A stretch of 29,085 nucleotides of DNA, from positions 1-29,085 of IMG/VR virus record IMGVR_UViG_3300029993_000023. The stretch is one strand, 5' to 3'. This document shows positions 23,837-29,085 of this stretch, piece after piece (position 1 is the first letter of the stretch; each line of letters starts with the position of its first letter). The notes under the pieces are model-generated. The model searched no databases, was not told the origin of the DNA, and saw only the letters and a program-made list of their open reading frames with translations. The stretch comes from a virus. Made by a program: the position numbers and the translations under genes.

Positions 23837-24157
23837 TCAGCGCCCAAGTTTCACAGGCATACCGATGCCCGATTTTTTGGTAACCCCATCTGCATAGGTG
23901 AATTCCCCTTCGCACTGCAGATCATTGTTCTGCAGGTTTACGTAGGTTGTTTGCATGTGAGAGAACTTGGTGACCTTGCCATGATCAGCGACCAATTGAG
24001 GCGTGGCGTTGTACATGGTCATGAGCTGTGACTGGACTTCTGGCCATGCACACGGGTTTTGATGCGCCACCGAGGCGGCGGGCATGTTCTGCGCACTGGC
24101 GCTTGCTACCCAAGCGACTACGATCAAAGAAGAAATTCCTTGTAGTTTCTTAGCCAT
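23837..24157 (-). CDS. Small exported protein, possible lysogenic-conversion gene
   Basis: A 106-residue protein with a clear Sec signal: MAKK, a hydrophobic core of about 15 residues (ISSLIVVAWVASA) and a likely cleavage after SAQ near residue 23. The mature part has two Cys (about 36 and 81), which may form a disulfide, and CEGEFTYADGVTKKSG. It should reside in the periplasm. GGAG is 6 bases before the ATG. It lies between repressor and DUF2335 genes, a place where phages carry genes expressed in the lysogen. Family not recognised. Confidence 0.6.
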   Translation of the reverse strand: MAKKLQGISSLIVVAWVASASAQNMPAASVAHQNPCAWPEVQSQLMTMYNATPQLVADHGKVTKFSHMQTTYVNLQNNDLQCEGEFTYADGVTKKSGIGMPVKLGR

Positions 24158-24275
24158 TCCGTTCTCCGGTAGTTACAGTATTTTCTCAAGTGATGCTGAA
24201 AGAATGGCTATATCAAGCGAGTCTCACCGCTGAGGACACGCAAGGTGTCTCATGGAGCCAACAGGAGAGACGATG

Positions 24276-24488
24276 ATGACTGACCAGTACGACGAACTGT
24301 TCCAGAAGTACCTTACTGCTTTCGGGCTTTTACGCGCGCCGACGCAGATGGCGTTGTGTCTCGATTCTTTCCATTGCTCAAAAACTCCAGCGCTTCCCGA
24401 AGCGGCTCATTTGAAGACATGTCAGGTAATTGCGTTCCCATCACCTCGACAAGCTTCTGGTATTCCAAGGGCCGGTGCTCGGCGCTGA
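24276..24488 (+). CDS. Small ORF with strong ribosome site, antisense to the repressor end
   Basis: ATG 24276 lies 7 bases after AGGAGA. The first residues, MTDQYDELFQKYLTAF, look like a natural protein, but from 24313 on the frame runs antisense through the repressor gene and looks random. It may be the 5' end of a gene whose 3' part was lost by exchange, or a short functional ORF. Low confidence as an intact gene. Confidence 0.3.
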   Translation: MTDQYDELFQKYLTAFGLLRAPTQMALCLDSFHCSKTPALPEAAHLKTCQVIAFPSPRQASGIPRAGARR

Positions 24489-24828
24489 TCTTTAACAAAG
24501 CGGAAAGTGCCAGGGAAAGGTGATCAACACGACCCCTTAGGGCCGCGATTTCACTTTCCGGGTCGTCAGCGATGTTTTTCATGGACGGGTTCGCTCCAAA
24601 ATAAAGTTCGTCGAACGTCGATCCGTGATCTTCAGCAATTCTTCTGGCTAACTCCGTTTCGGGACGATATTCGCCGTTTAGCCATGCGTTCGCTGTGACG
24701 GTGGCATATCCGTAACGTTTCGCTAGATATGAGCCAGCACCGCGACGCGGATGGTTTTTTTCTAACAAGAGTTTTGAAAGCCGCTTGCCAAATGCGTCGG
24801 CTGTGTCATCGCGAATCTTCTTAGGCAT
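24313..24828 (-). CDS. CI-like phage repressor (HTH, no protease domain)
   Basis: A 171-residue DNA-binding protein, the presumed lysogeny repressor. Residues about 10-80 form an XRE-like helix-turn-helix (FGKRLSKLLLEKN, YLAKRYGYATVTANAWLNGEY, LARRIAEDHG). The rest is a helical region (EIAALRGRVDHLSLALSALL) likely for dimerisation. No S24/LexA-type Ser-Lys peptidase is present, so RecA-driven self-cleavage is not expected. It is divergent from cro, with three operator-like palindromes between or overlapping the starts. There is no good ribosome site before ATG 24828. Confidence 0.82.
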   Translation of the reverse strand: MPKKIRDDTADAFGKRLSKLLLEKNHPRRGAGSYLAKRYGYATVTANAWLNGEYRPETELARRIAEDHGSTFDELYFGANPSMKNIADDPESEIAALRGRVDHLSLALSALLKISAEHRPLEYQKLVEVMGTQLPDMSSNEPLREALEFLSNGKNRDTTPSASARVKARKQ

Positions 24829-24836
24829 GGCCTAAA
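24820..24836. promoter_or_regulatory. Operator OR3 over the repressor start codon
   Basis: CTTAGGCATGGCCTAAA keeps the TTAGG and CCTAA half-site cores with the same 17-bp layout as OR1. It spans the repressor ATG, which would suit self-repression or Cro repression of cI. Confidence 0.5.
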
Positions 24837-24852
24837 TATTGACCGGAATAGA

Positions 24853-24869
24853 GTTAGGTTTGCCCTGTT
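24853..24869. promoter_or_regulatory. Operator OR2
   Basis: GTTAGGTTTGCCCTGTT has one good half-site (TTAGG) and a weak second. Its centre is 25 bp from OR1, exactly the OL1-OL2 distance, and it overlaps the -35 of the right promoter. Confidence 0.5.
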
Positions 24870-24896
24870 GACTAGTTATTAGGATCATCCTAATAT
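24868..24896 (+). promoter_or_regulatory. Right early promoter (PR)
   Basis: TTGACT (24868-24873), 17 bases, TAATAT (24891-24896). This is near consensus. Start of transcription is expected at about 24902-24905, that is, on the cro start codon at 24904. Confidence 0.8.
24878..24894. promoter_or_regulatory. Operator OR1, perfect 17-bp palindrome
   Basis: ATTAGGATCATCCTAAT is a perfect inverted repeat with one central base. It fills the PR spacer and the first four bases of the -10, so bound repressor would block RNA polymerase. Confidence 0.8.
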
Positions 24897-24903
24897 CTGG
24901 TCC

Positions 24904-25134
24904 ATGACCACTAACCCGCTTGATACCGTAATTGAGAAAGTCGGCACTCAGCAGAGGCTGGCTGAACTGCTTGGCGTTAAATCTCCATCTATAGCCGAAT
25001 GGCGTAAGCGCAAGCGAGTGCCCGCCGAACGCTGCATAGCGATCGAGACACTCACCTCTGGCGCTGTCACACGCTACGACTTGCGCCCCGACGTATTCGG
25101 CCCAGCCCCGAAAGCCAAGCGGCAGGCTGCCTGA
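24904..25134 (+). CDS. Cro/YdaS-like regulator
   Basis: A 76-residue helix-turn-helix protein: VGTQQRLAELLGVKSPSIAEWRKRKRVPAERC, followed by ETLTSGAVTRYDLRPDVFG, the pattern of YdaS/Cro-type phage regulators. It is divergent from the repressor and is the first gene from PR. There is no ribosome site before ATG 24904, and the predicted transcript start falls on this ATG, so the mRNA is probably leaderless. The stop overlaps the next + frame as TGATG. Confidence 0.85.
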   Translation: MTTNPLDTVIEKVGTQQRLAELLGVKSPSIAEWRKRKRVPAERCIAIETLTSGAVTRYDLRPDVFGPAPKAKRQAA

Positions 25135-25478
25135 TGTCACTTCCGACGAGAGAAACGTGGCTTGTAGGGTTTGAACGCGGCTTTCTTGCTGGCGCTCTGA
25201 GCGTTGCCTTGGTCGGTATCGCGTTTGCTCACTTTGATCGCGATCTCCCCGATCCATCTTGGGATCGCGTGCAAGAGCACGAAAAAGCAACCTATCTCGT
25301 ACCAAAGAAGCAAGCGCTCCGAGTCTGGATTTATCAGATTCCAGATGCTGGCGACTGCAAATATAAAAGCTCCGAAGAACAGGGCTTTTTGGCTCAAGAG
25401 AACCAGTTCTTCGAACGCTCTCGGCTTGCTCAGTGCGATAGCTGGAATTTCCTTCATAGCCATCAAAAGGATTCCTGA
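25134..25478 (+). CDS. Candidate ORF after cro (competes with an antisense ORF)
   Basis: A 114-residue frame starting in TGATG overlap with cro. It has one hydrophobic segment near residues 16-33 (GFLAGALSVALVGIAFAHF). The C-terminal half (residues 60-114) looks less natural. It occupies the same DNA as a minus-strand ORF with three membrane spans, with codons aligned on the two strands, so probably only one of the two is a gene. The coupling to cro and the operon direction support this one. Confidence 0.4.
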   Translation: MSLPTRETWLVGFERGFLAGALSVALVGIAFAHFDRDLPDPSWDRVQEHEKATYLVPKKQALRVWIYQIPDAGDCKYKSSEEQGFLAQENQFFERSRLAQCDSWNFLHSHQKDS

Positions 25479-25505
25479 GATGAGTCCCAGAAGGAAATTT
25501 TCCAT
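25137..25505 (-). CDS. Candidate three-span membrane protein, antisense in the right operon
   Basis: A 122-residue frame from ATG 25505 (GTG 25535 also possible). Hydrophobic segments lie at about 4-20 (FLLGLISGILLMAM), 40-58 (ALFFGAFIFAVASIW) and 67-92 (LLLWYEIGCFFVLLHA), with a basic tail (KPYKPRFSRRK). It reads like a natural inner-membrane protein. It lacks a strong ribosome site and opposes the operon. If real, it could be expressed in the lysogen like other genes opposed to early operons. Confidence 0.45.
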   Translation of the reverse strand: MENFLLGLISGILLMAMKEIPAIALSKPRAFEELVLLSQKALFFGAFIFAVASIWNLINPDSERLLLWYEIGCFFVLLHAIPRWIGEIAIKVSKRDTDQGNAQSASKKAAFKPYKPRFSRRK

Positions 25506-25625
25506 GCGTACTGCCGCCCTTATTGATATCTGCACAGCTTACCGCTGGCAGGGCTTTTCTTTTTCGGTTCGTTTCCATTTGAAAAATTTTGGCCCCACGG
25601 GGATCTACAACGCGAGACATGTGTC

Positions 25626-26033
25626 ATGACACCCATTGACGAACCCCAGTTGCCGTTTCGGATGGACGCCTATCCGATTGAGCGCAACGTAATCATCGCG
25701 CAGCCGAATTTTCGCGGCGCAATGAACCTGTCCATTGATCTGTGCAGGTTCGAGAACGACAAACAGGCGTCCGGCAAGGTGGGCGTCGACGCTGGCGCTT
25801 ACAGCTGCAAGAAGAACGGTCAGAAGCCCTGGTCTGTCGATGAGATGCGCCGGGTAATGGAGATAGGCCAGAACCTTATGCCGCTGTCTTGGCTGGCTCA
25901 CCAGTACGGCCACGGCCTTGTGCTGCTGGAAACCGAAGCCGAGCGGCGAGATCGCATCAGCCAAGAGCGGATTGTCGAGCTGGAATTCAAGAACCGTGTT
26001 CTCACCGATGCACTGCGCGGAGTAGCCGCATGA
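25626..26033 (+). CDS. Hypothetical early-right protein (CII position)
   Basis: A 135-residue protein, two positions after cro where lambdoid phages carry CII-type regulators. Visible segments: DAGAYSCKKNGQKPWSVDEMRRVME, LMPLSWLAHQYGHGLVLLETEAERR, then a helical end. The middle could be a DNA-binding helical domain, but I do not recognise a defined family. ATG 25626 lies inside the palindrome GTGTCATGACAC (25621-25632). The downstream gene is ATGA-coupled. Confidence 0.65.
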   Translation: MTPIDEPQLPFRMDAYPIERNVIIAQPNFRGAMNLSIDLCRFENDKQASGKVGVDAGAYSCKKNGQKPWSVDEMRRVMEIGQNLMPLSWLAHQYGHGLVLLETEAERRDRISQERIVELEFKNRVLTDALRGVAA

Positions 26034-26209
26034 CCATCACCGATACCGGCCGCAACGATCCCATCGACTTCGTTCTCGGCGAAATCTATACCGCCATCGC
26101 CCGTTTATCGCGTGAGGCTATCGAAGCCAATCGCCTGCGCCAAAACGAGCGCGACGCCAGGCAGAAGATGCTCAGCCAGTTGCGCGCTGAAACGGGAATG
26201 AAGGCATGA
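26030..26209 (+). CDS. Small helical protein, 59 residues
   Basis: Starts in ATGA overlap at 26030. After TDTGRNDPIDFVLGEIYTAI the protein is one long charged helix (EANRLRQNERDARQKML). A longer upstream frame (from 25889) lies inside the preceding gene and is not used. Function unknown. Stop ATGA-coupled to a 26-residue ORF. Confidence 0.6.
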   Translation: MTITDTGRNDPIDFVLGEIYTAIARLSREAIEANRLRQNERDARQKMLSQLRAETGMKA

Positions 26210-26286
26210 AAACTTTCTTCCTCACCTTCCGCGAGCGCCGCATCTTCCTTGAGGCTGTTAGGGCGTTGAGGGGGTTTCGGATATGA
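26206..26286 (+). CDS. 26-residue micro-ORF coupled on both sides
   Basis: Begins ATGA at 26206 in the stop of the preceding gene and ends TGA at 26284-26286 overlapping the next ATG (26283). The peptide starts MKTFFLTFRERRIFLEAV and is hydrophobic-basic and amphipathic. Exact coupling at both ends argues that it is translated. It may be a real small protein or only a translational bridge. Confidence 0.5.
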   Translation: MKTFFLTFRERRIFLEAVRALRGFRI

Positions 26287-26642
26287 GCGCGTATACGCCC
26301 GGCCCCTGGGTTTGGTCGAACGTCTATAAGACAGGCGAGGAAAATCCGACGTGGGCGCTCGTTTCGACTACCGACAACTACGGAATTCTTGCGTGCGACG
26401 GGATTGAGAATTCTCCGCAGGGATTGAACGATTTTGAGAACGCTCAGTTGATCGCGTCTTCTCCAGATTTATTGGAGGCGCTTCAGCAGATAGATAGCGG
26501 CAGTTGCGAAAGGTCTACTGAAGGATATGGGGCATGCCGCAAACAGGGTTGTACGCCGGACGCCCCATACCTTGCTGACAAGATGTGCAACAGCTGCATA
26601 GCTCACGAAGCGATCCAGAAAGCCACAGGCGGTGGCCTATGA
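26283..26642 (+). CDS. Conserved phage hypothetical (TPGPW ... NAQLIASSPDLLEAL)
   Basis: A 119-residue protein. TPGPW near the start and NAQLIASSPDLLEALQQI at about residue 57-75 are hallmarks of a very common uncharacterised phage family. A Cys-rich end (CERSTEGYGACRKQGC, then CNSCIAHEAI) may bind metal. ATGA-coupled at both ends. Confidence 0.7.
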   Translation: MSAYTPGPWVWSNVYKTGEENPTWALVSTTDNYGILACDGIENSPQGLNDFENAQLIASSPDLLEALQQIDSGSCERSTEGYGACRKQGCTPDAPYLADKMCNSCIAHEAIQKATGGGL

Positions 26643-27160
26643 GCGTTGCAGCACATCGTTTCGACAACGCCAAACGTCGTCGTCCAGATAGCCATGCGCG
26701 TCAGGCAATGTTGACGCCTAGCTATGTGCTTGAGCCAGTACGCGCTTTGCTTGGCGGCATCGGCCTTGATCCTTGTACTGAGCCCGACAACCCGACGCGT
26801 GCCGATATCTTCTACCACCAGCCGATGGACGGCTGTGCGCTTCCATGGGATGCAGAGACGGTCTGGTGCAATCCACCGTATGGCGAAGCGCGTAACCGCT
26901 GGGCCGCTCGGTGCATCAGCGAAGGTAAGCAGCGCAAGGTCGTCTTGCTGATGCCTGCTCACACCGAAACAAGGACCTTCCAGACGTGCCTGCATGCATG
27001 CACGTCAGTTTTGCTTGTTCAAGCGCGCCTTCGCTTCGGAGTTCTACGAGAGAACGGACGACAGGAAGCCGCAAGCCATGGGAGCGCGATGTTTGGCTTT
27101 GGCGTGTGCCTTGAAAGTCTTAGTGGACTCGGCTTCGTTGCTGCTGGAGGTGCCGCATGA
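26639..27160 (+). CDS. Phage Dam-type DNA N6-adenine methyltransferase
   Basis: A 173-residue member of the phage N6-adenine methyltransferase family (PF05869 type). LTPSYVLEPV and GLDPCTEPD (residues 42-50) form the cofactor site, and CNPPY at 77-81 is the catalytic DPPY-like motif. KVVLLMPAHTETRTF and FGVLRENG follow as in the family. It would methylate adenine in phage DNA, protecting it from restriction. Start 26639 is chosen for the ATGA overlap. The Vsr/DUF559-like endonuclease is encoded three genes on. Confidence 0.82.
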   Translation: MSVAAHRFDNAKRRRPDSHARQAMLTPSYVLEPVRALLGGIGLDPCTEPDNPTRADIFYHQPMDGCALPWDAETVWCNPPYGEARNRWAARCISEGKQRKVVLLMPAHTETRTFQTCLHACTSVLLVQARLRFGVLRENGRQEAASHGSAMFGFGVCLESLSGLGFVAAGGAA

Positions 27161-27303
27161 AATCCCCCGACAACATCCCCGGCTGGGTGATCGTTGAAGA
27201 AGACGGAACGCCTGGCCTCTGGTTTCGCACCCGTGACGAAGCACGCCGGGTCGCTCATGAATCGGGACTCGATCCCAAACAGGTTAGGCGGGAGGTGGAG
27301 TGA
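27157..27303 (+). CDS. Small hypothetical protein, 48 residues
   Basis: Starts in ATGA overlap at 27157 and ends TGA at 27301-27303 overlapping ATG 27303. Reads MKSPDNIPGWVIVEEDG, then LWFRTRDEARRVAHESG, a small beta-beta-alpha fold by pattern. The strong GGGAGG near its 3' end serves the next gene. Function unknown. Confidence 0.6.
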   Translation: MKSPDNIPGWVIVEEDGTPGLWFRTRDEARRVAHESGLDPKQVRREVE

Positions 27304-27659
27304 TGTTCGACCAAGCAACTATCGATTTTGCCCAGGCGCGCGCTGATCGTGACGCCGGCATGGCATCGGCTCTGCAACACGCCGAGTCCGACTGCATCGA
27401 CTGGCCCGACAAGGCCTATGCATTTCTCGCTGACTTCGCGCGCTACCAGAGCCATTTCTGCGGCTATGAAGTGACAGCGGCAAGTCATGCCTGCCCGACG
27501 TTCCCGCAGCCCGTCAACGAGCGCGCATGGGGCGGTATTTACACGCGAGCGCAGCGGGAAGGCTTGATGGTCAAGGATGGCTGTGGCGTGCATCCCAAGC
27601 GTCACGCGAGCATCTGCACGCGGTATCGGTCGATGGTTTTTGTGGGTGGTGCGGCATGA
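27303..27659 (+). CDS. Conserved phage hypothetical protein
   Basis: A 118-residue protein. IDWPDKAYAFLADFA, CPTFPQPVNERAWGGIYTRAQREGL and HASICTRYRSMV form a pattern I have seen in early-right genes of many phages, usually near replication genes. The function is unknown. ATG 27303 (GTG 27300 possible) follows GGGAGG at a normal distance. ATGA-coupled to the endonuclease gene. Confidence 0.65.
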   Translation: MFDQATIDFAQARADRDAGMASALQHAESDCIDWPDKAYAFLADFARYQSHFCGYEVTAASHACPTFPQPVNERAWGGIYTRAQREGLMVKDGCGVHPKRHASICTRYRSMVFVGGAA

Positions 27660-28147
27660 ACTCAGTCGCTCCAGCGTGGCAGCAGTGGGTTTGCGATCAA
27701 GGTACCCGCGGGGGTTCGGTCGAGTCACCCATGGAAGATTTATTCCAGGGCGCCTATGAAGTTGTGTGGATGGTCGGCGGATATGGAGCGACGTTGCCGC
27801 GTCGTCTTGAAAGCCAGCAGGTCTATGGCCCCTATCGTCTCGATTTCTCGATTCAGGGCGAAGGTGAAAAGGGTCGATATCAGATCGCCATTGAAATCGA
27901 TGGTCACGACTTCCACGAGCGAACTAAGGAGCAGGCGTCAAAGGACAAGGAGCGTGATCGCTACCTGCAAAAGCACAACTGGAAAGTTCTTCGCTTCAGT
28001 GGTTCCGACATCTATCGCAACTGCTTTGGCTGCGCTCAAGAGGTGATTCATGCCTACGTTGTAGCGCACACCGGAAAAGAGATCCGCGAGGCAGCGGCAG
28101 AACGGCATATGGCGCGCTTGCGTGAACTGCTTGGGCCAGCGCCATGA
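27656..28147 (+). CDS. Vsr/DUF559-like PD-(D/E)XK endonuclease
   Basis: A 163-residue protein with the DUF559/Vsr-like layout: VESPMEDLF (Glu27), YRLDF (Asp63), IAIEIDGHDFHERT (Glu80 and Asp82), KDKERDRYLQKHNWKVLRFSGSDIY. These residues form the metal-binding site of this nuclease fold. It may nick or cut DNA in phage recombination, packaging or defence. The start is chosen for the ATGA overlap; an upstream frame extension lies inside the previous gene. The target is unknown. Confidence 0.75.
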   Translation: MNSVAPAWQQWVCDQGTRGGSVESPMEDLFQGAYEVVWMVGGYGATLPRRLESQQVYGPYRLDFSIQGEGEKGRYQIAIEIDGHDFHERTKEQASKDKERDRYLQKHNWKVLRFSGSDIYRNCFGCAQEVIHAYVVAHTGKEIREAAAERHMARLRELLGPAP

Positions 28148-29019
28148 GCAGAGCCCGCAACATCAAGCCTGGCTTCTTCAAGAATGACCTTCTTGCCGAG
28201 TGCAATCCGCTGACTCGAATCCTCTTCGCCGGCCTGTGGTGCGAGGCGGACAGGGAAGGCCGCATGGAAGATCGCCCCAAACGCCTGAAGGCTGAGTGCC
28301 TGCCTTACGACGAGTGTGACATCGAAGATCTTCTTGGCGAGCTGTCTGACCGCGGATTCATCGTTCGCTACTCGGTTGAGGGTAAACGGTATATCGCGGT
28401 AGCAGAGTTTTCTCAGCACCAGAACCCGCACCAGCGTGAGGTTCCGAGTGTCATACCGGCTCCAGCCGAAACAAAGCACAACCTAGGCAATGACAAAGCA
28501 CATCCTAGGCTAGACGCAGCCGAGAAATGCACTGGTTCAGCCGGGCTTGTAACTGATTCCCCTTCCCTGATTCCTGATTCCAGTAAAAGCTCGCTCGCTC
28601 CGACTATTCCGTACACCGAGCCGAGCACTCCGGAAGGAACTCCGGCAGGGCGAGCGTGCTTGCTGATGAGAAGCGCTGGGTGTGAGCGGGTTAACCCAAG
28701 CAACCCCGACCTGCTGGCCGCGCTGGACGAGGGCGTGTCACCGGAGGCACTGCGTGACACGTATCTCGAATCACCCGGTAAATCGAACCCGTTCGCATGG
28801 GCCATTACGACCGCTCGTAATCGAAATGCTGAAGGCGCCAAACCGCTTCAGCAAGCGCGAGCAGGGCCAAGCGCGACGGCATCGAAAGCTCCGCCCGGCA
28901 AGGTCATGGCCGGAATCTTACGACTTGAGGAAATGAAAAATGAACTGGCTGAAACGCGAACTGTTGACCGGATTTCAAATCCTGATGACGCTCGGCTTGG
29001 ATCGTCAGCCAGCCGCTGA
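28144..29019 (+). CDS. Replication initiation protein (lambda O position)
   Basis: A 291-residue protein. The N-terminal domain (KPGFFKNDLLAECNPLTRILF, GLWCEADREGRMEDRPKRLKAE, then FSQHQNPHQREVPS) is the winged-helix domain common to phage replication proteins of O/DnaT type. A disordered Ser/Pro linker (about 100-175) is encoded by DNA with direct repeats that look like origin iterons. The C-terminal part (residues 175-235, ALRDTYLES, NPFAWAITTARN) resembles the DnaT-like helicase-loading region. ATGA-coupled to the endonuclease gene. Confidence 0.75.
   Translation: MSRARNIKPGFFKNDLLAECNPLTRILFAGLWCEADREGRMEDRPKRLKAECLPYDECDIEDLLGELSDRGFIVRYSVEGKRYIAVAEFSQHQNPHQREVPSVIPAPAETKHNLGNDKAHPRLDAAEKCTGSAGLVTDSPSLIPDSSKSSLAPTIPYTEPSTPEGTPAGRACLLMRSAGCERVNPSNPDLLAALDEGVSPEALRDTYLESPGKSNPFAWAITTARNRNAEGAKPLQQARAGPSATASKAPPGKVMAGILRLEEMKNELAETRTVDRISNPDDARLGSSASR
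28471..28581 (+). repeat. Direct repeats inside the replication gene, candidate origin
   Basis: ACAAAGCACAaCCTAGGC at 28471-28488 recurs at 28493-28510 with one mismatch, 22 bp start to start (about two helical turns). CTGATTCC follows three times at 28553, 28567 and 28574. The lambda origin iterons also lie within the O gene. Confidence 0.5.
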
Positions 29020-29085
29020 AGTGATCGTGGATGGGACGGTGCCGACGTGGATAAACACGCTGACCACTGGCCGGCAGTTCGAGGA
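28940..29085 (+). CDS. Start of a replication-associated gene (lambda P position), cut by window end
   Basis: ATG 28940 lies 80 bases inside the end of the O-like gene, with GAGGAA about 6 bases upstream. The frame is open to the window edge and reads MNWLKRELLTGFQILMTLGL, then RQPAAEVIVDGTVPTWINTL, a pattern I associate with phage genes following the replication protein. It may be a helicase loader or accessory factor; only 48 residues are visible. Confidence 0.6.
   Translation, partial: MNWLKRELLTGFQILMTLGLDRQPAAEVIVDGTVPTWINTLTTGRQFE

Noticed and set aside
23583-23915. 110-codon minus-strand ORF bridging two genes
   Set aside because: Overlaps the end of the exported-protein gene and the whole start of the 72-residue gene, with no start signals.
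25516-25600. Possible terminator near 25516-25560
   Set aside because: CTGCC/GGCAG and GCCCT/AGGGC pairs do not form one consistent stem before the T-rich run.

Overview
The window is continuous DNA of a temperate tailed phage with a contractile tail (myovirus type). The host was probably a GC-rich gamma- or betaproteobacterium. The evidence is the sheath, tube and gp25/J-type baseplate genes, a P4-type (DUF4102) integrase, RecE/RecT-like recombination genes, NinB, and a CI/Cro switch. I cannot name the host; a tRNA-Ser-like 3' end with encoded CCA next to the integrase fits a gammaproteobacterium. No stretch of more than 300 bases lacks a gene. Head, terminase and lysis genes are not present.

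Layout. 1-11978 (+) is the late tail module: sheath (its ATG begins one base before the window), tube, a tail-assembly chaperone with a T-TTT-TTT -1 frameshift site, a tape measure carrying a lytic transglycosylase domain, then baseplate plug, hub, HxH-tipped spike, gp25-like wedge, baseplate J, a gpI-position protein, and three adhesins (Gp53-like fiber end, a fiber with 40-residue repeats, a SPRY-domain protein). 11992-13939 (-) is the integration module: zinc-ribbon protein, integrase, an att-like tRNA-Ser end with a + strand terminator, and an AlpA-type excisionase. 13936-22950 (-) is a long early-left operon of mostly ATGA-overlapping genes: Lar-like anti-restriction, a nucleotidase-like HAD protein, NinB, RecT-like and RecE-like proteins, a coiled-coil protein, and two genes with long hexanucleotide repeats. 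22998-24903 is the immunity region: left promoter and operators, a terminator, three lysogen-type genes, the CI-like repressor, and right operators and promoter. 24904-29085 (+) is the early-right operon: Cro/YdaS, small unknown genes, Dam-type methylase, a Vsr/DUF559-like endonuclease, an O-like replication protein with candidate iterons, and the start of a P-position gene.

How it works together. The repressor would bind 17-bp sites of the form ATTAGGAT-N-ATCCTAAT. These sites occur in matching geometry over divergent left and right early promoters. When repression lifts, the left operon supplies recombination and anti-restriction functions and the right operon supplies replication. Gene order (tail, int, rec, immunity, O/P) is that of a vegetative lambda-like map running unbroken across the integrase region.

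Most unusual points: 15 CTCGAG palindromes confined to int and xis with none found elsewhere; two different early genes built on frame-safe hexamer repeats with the same variable Asp/Tyr codons; mirror-image operator/promoter architecture; probable leaderless cro (and perhaps cI) mRNA; an apparent ATT start codon; and a tRNA end plus terminator carried at the presumed attP. All family names are by eye from the translations; no database search was possible.
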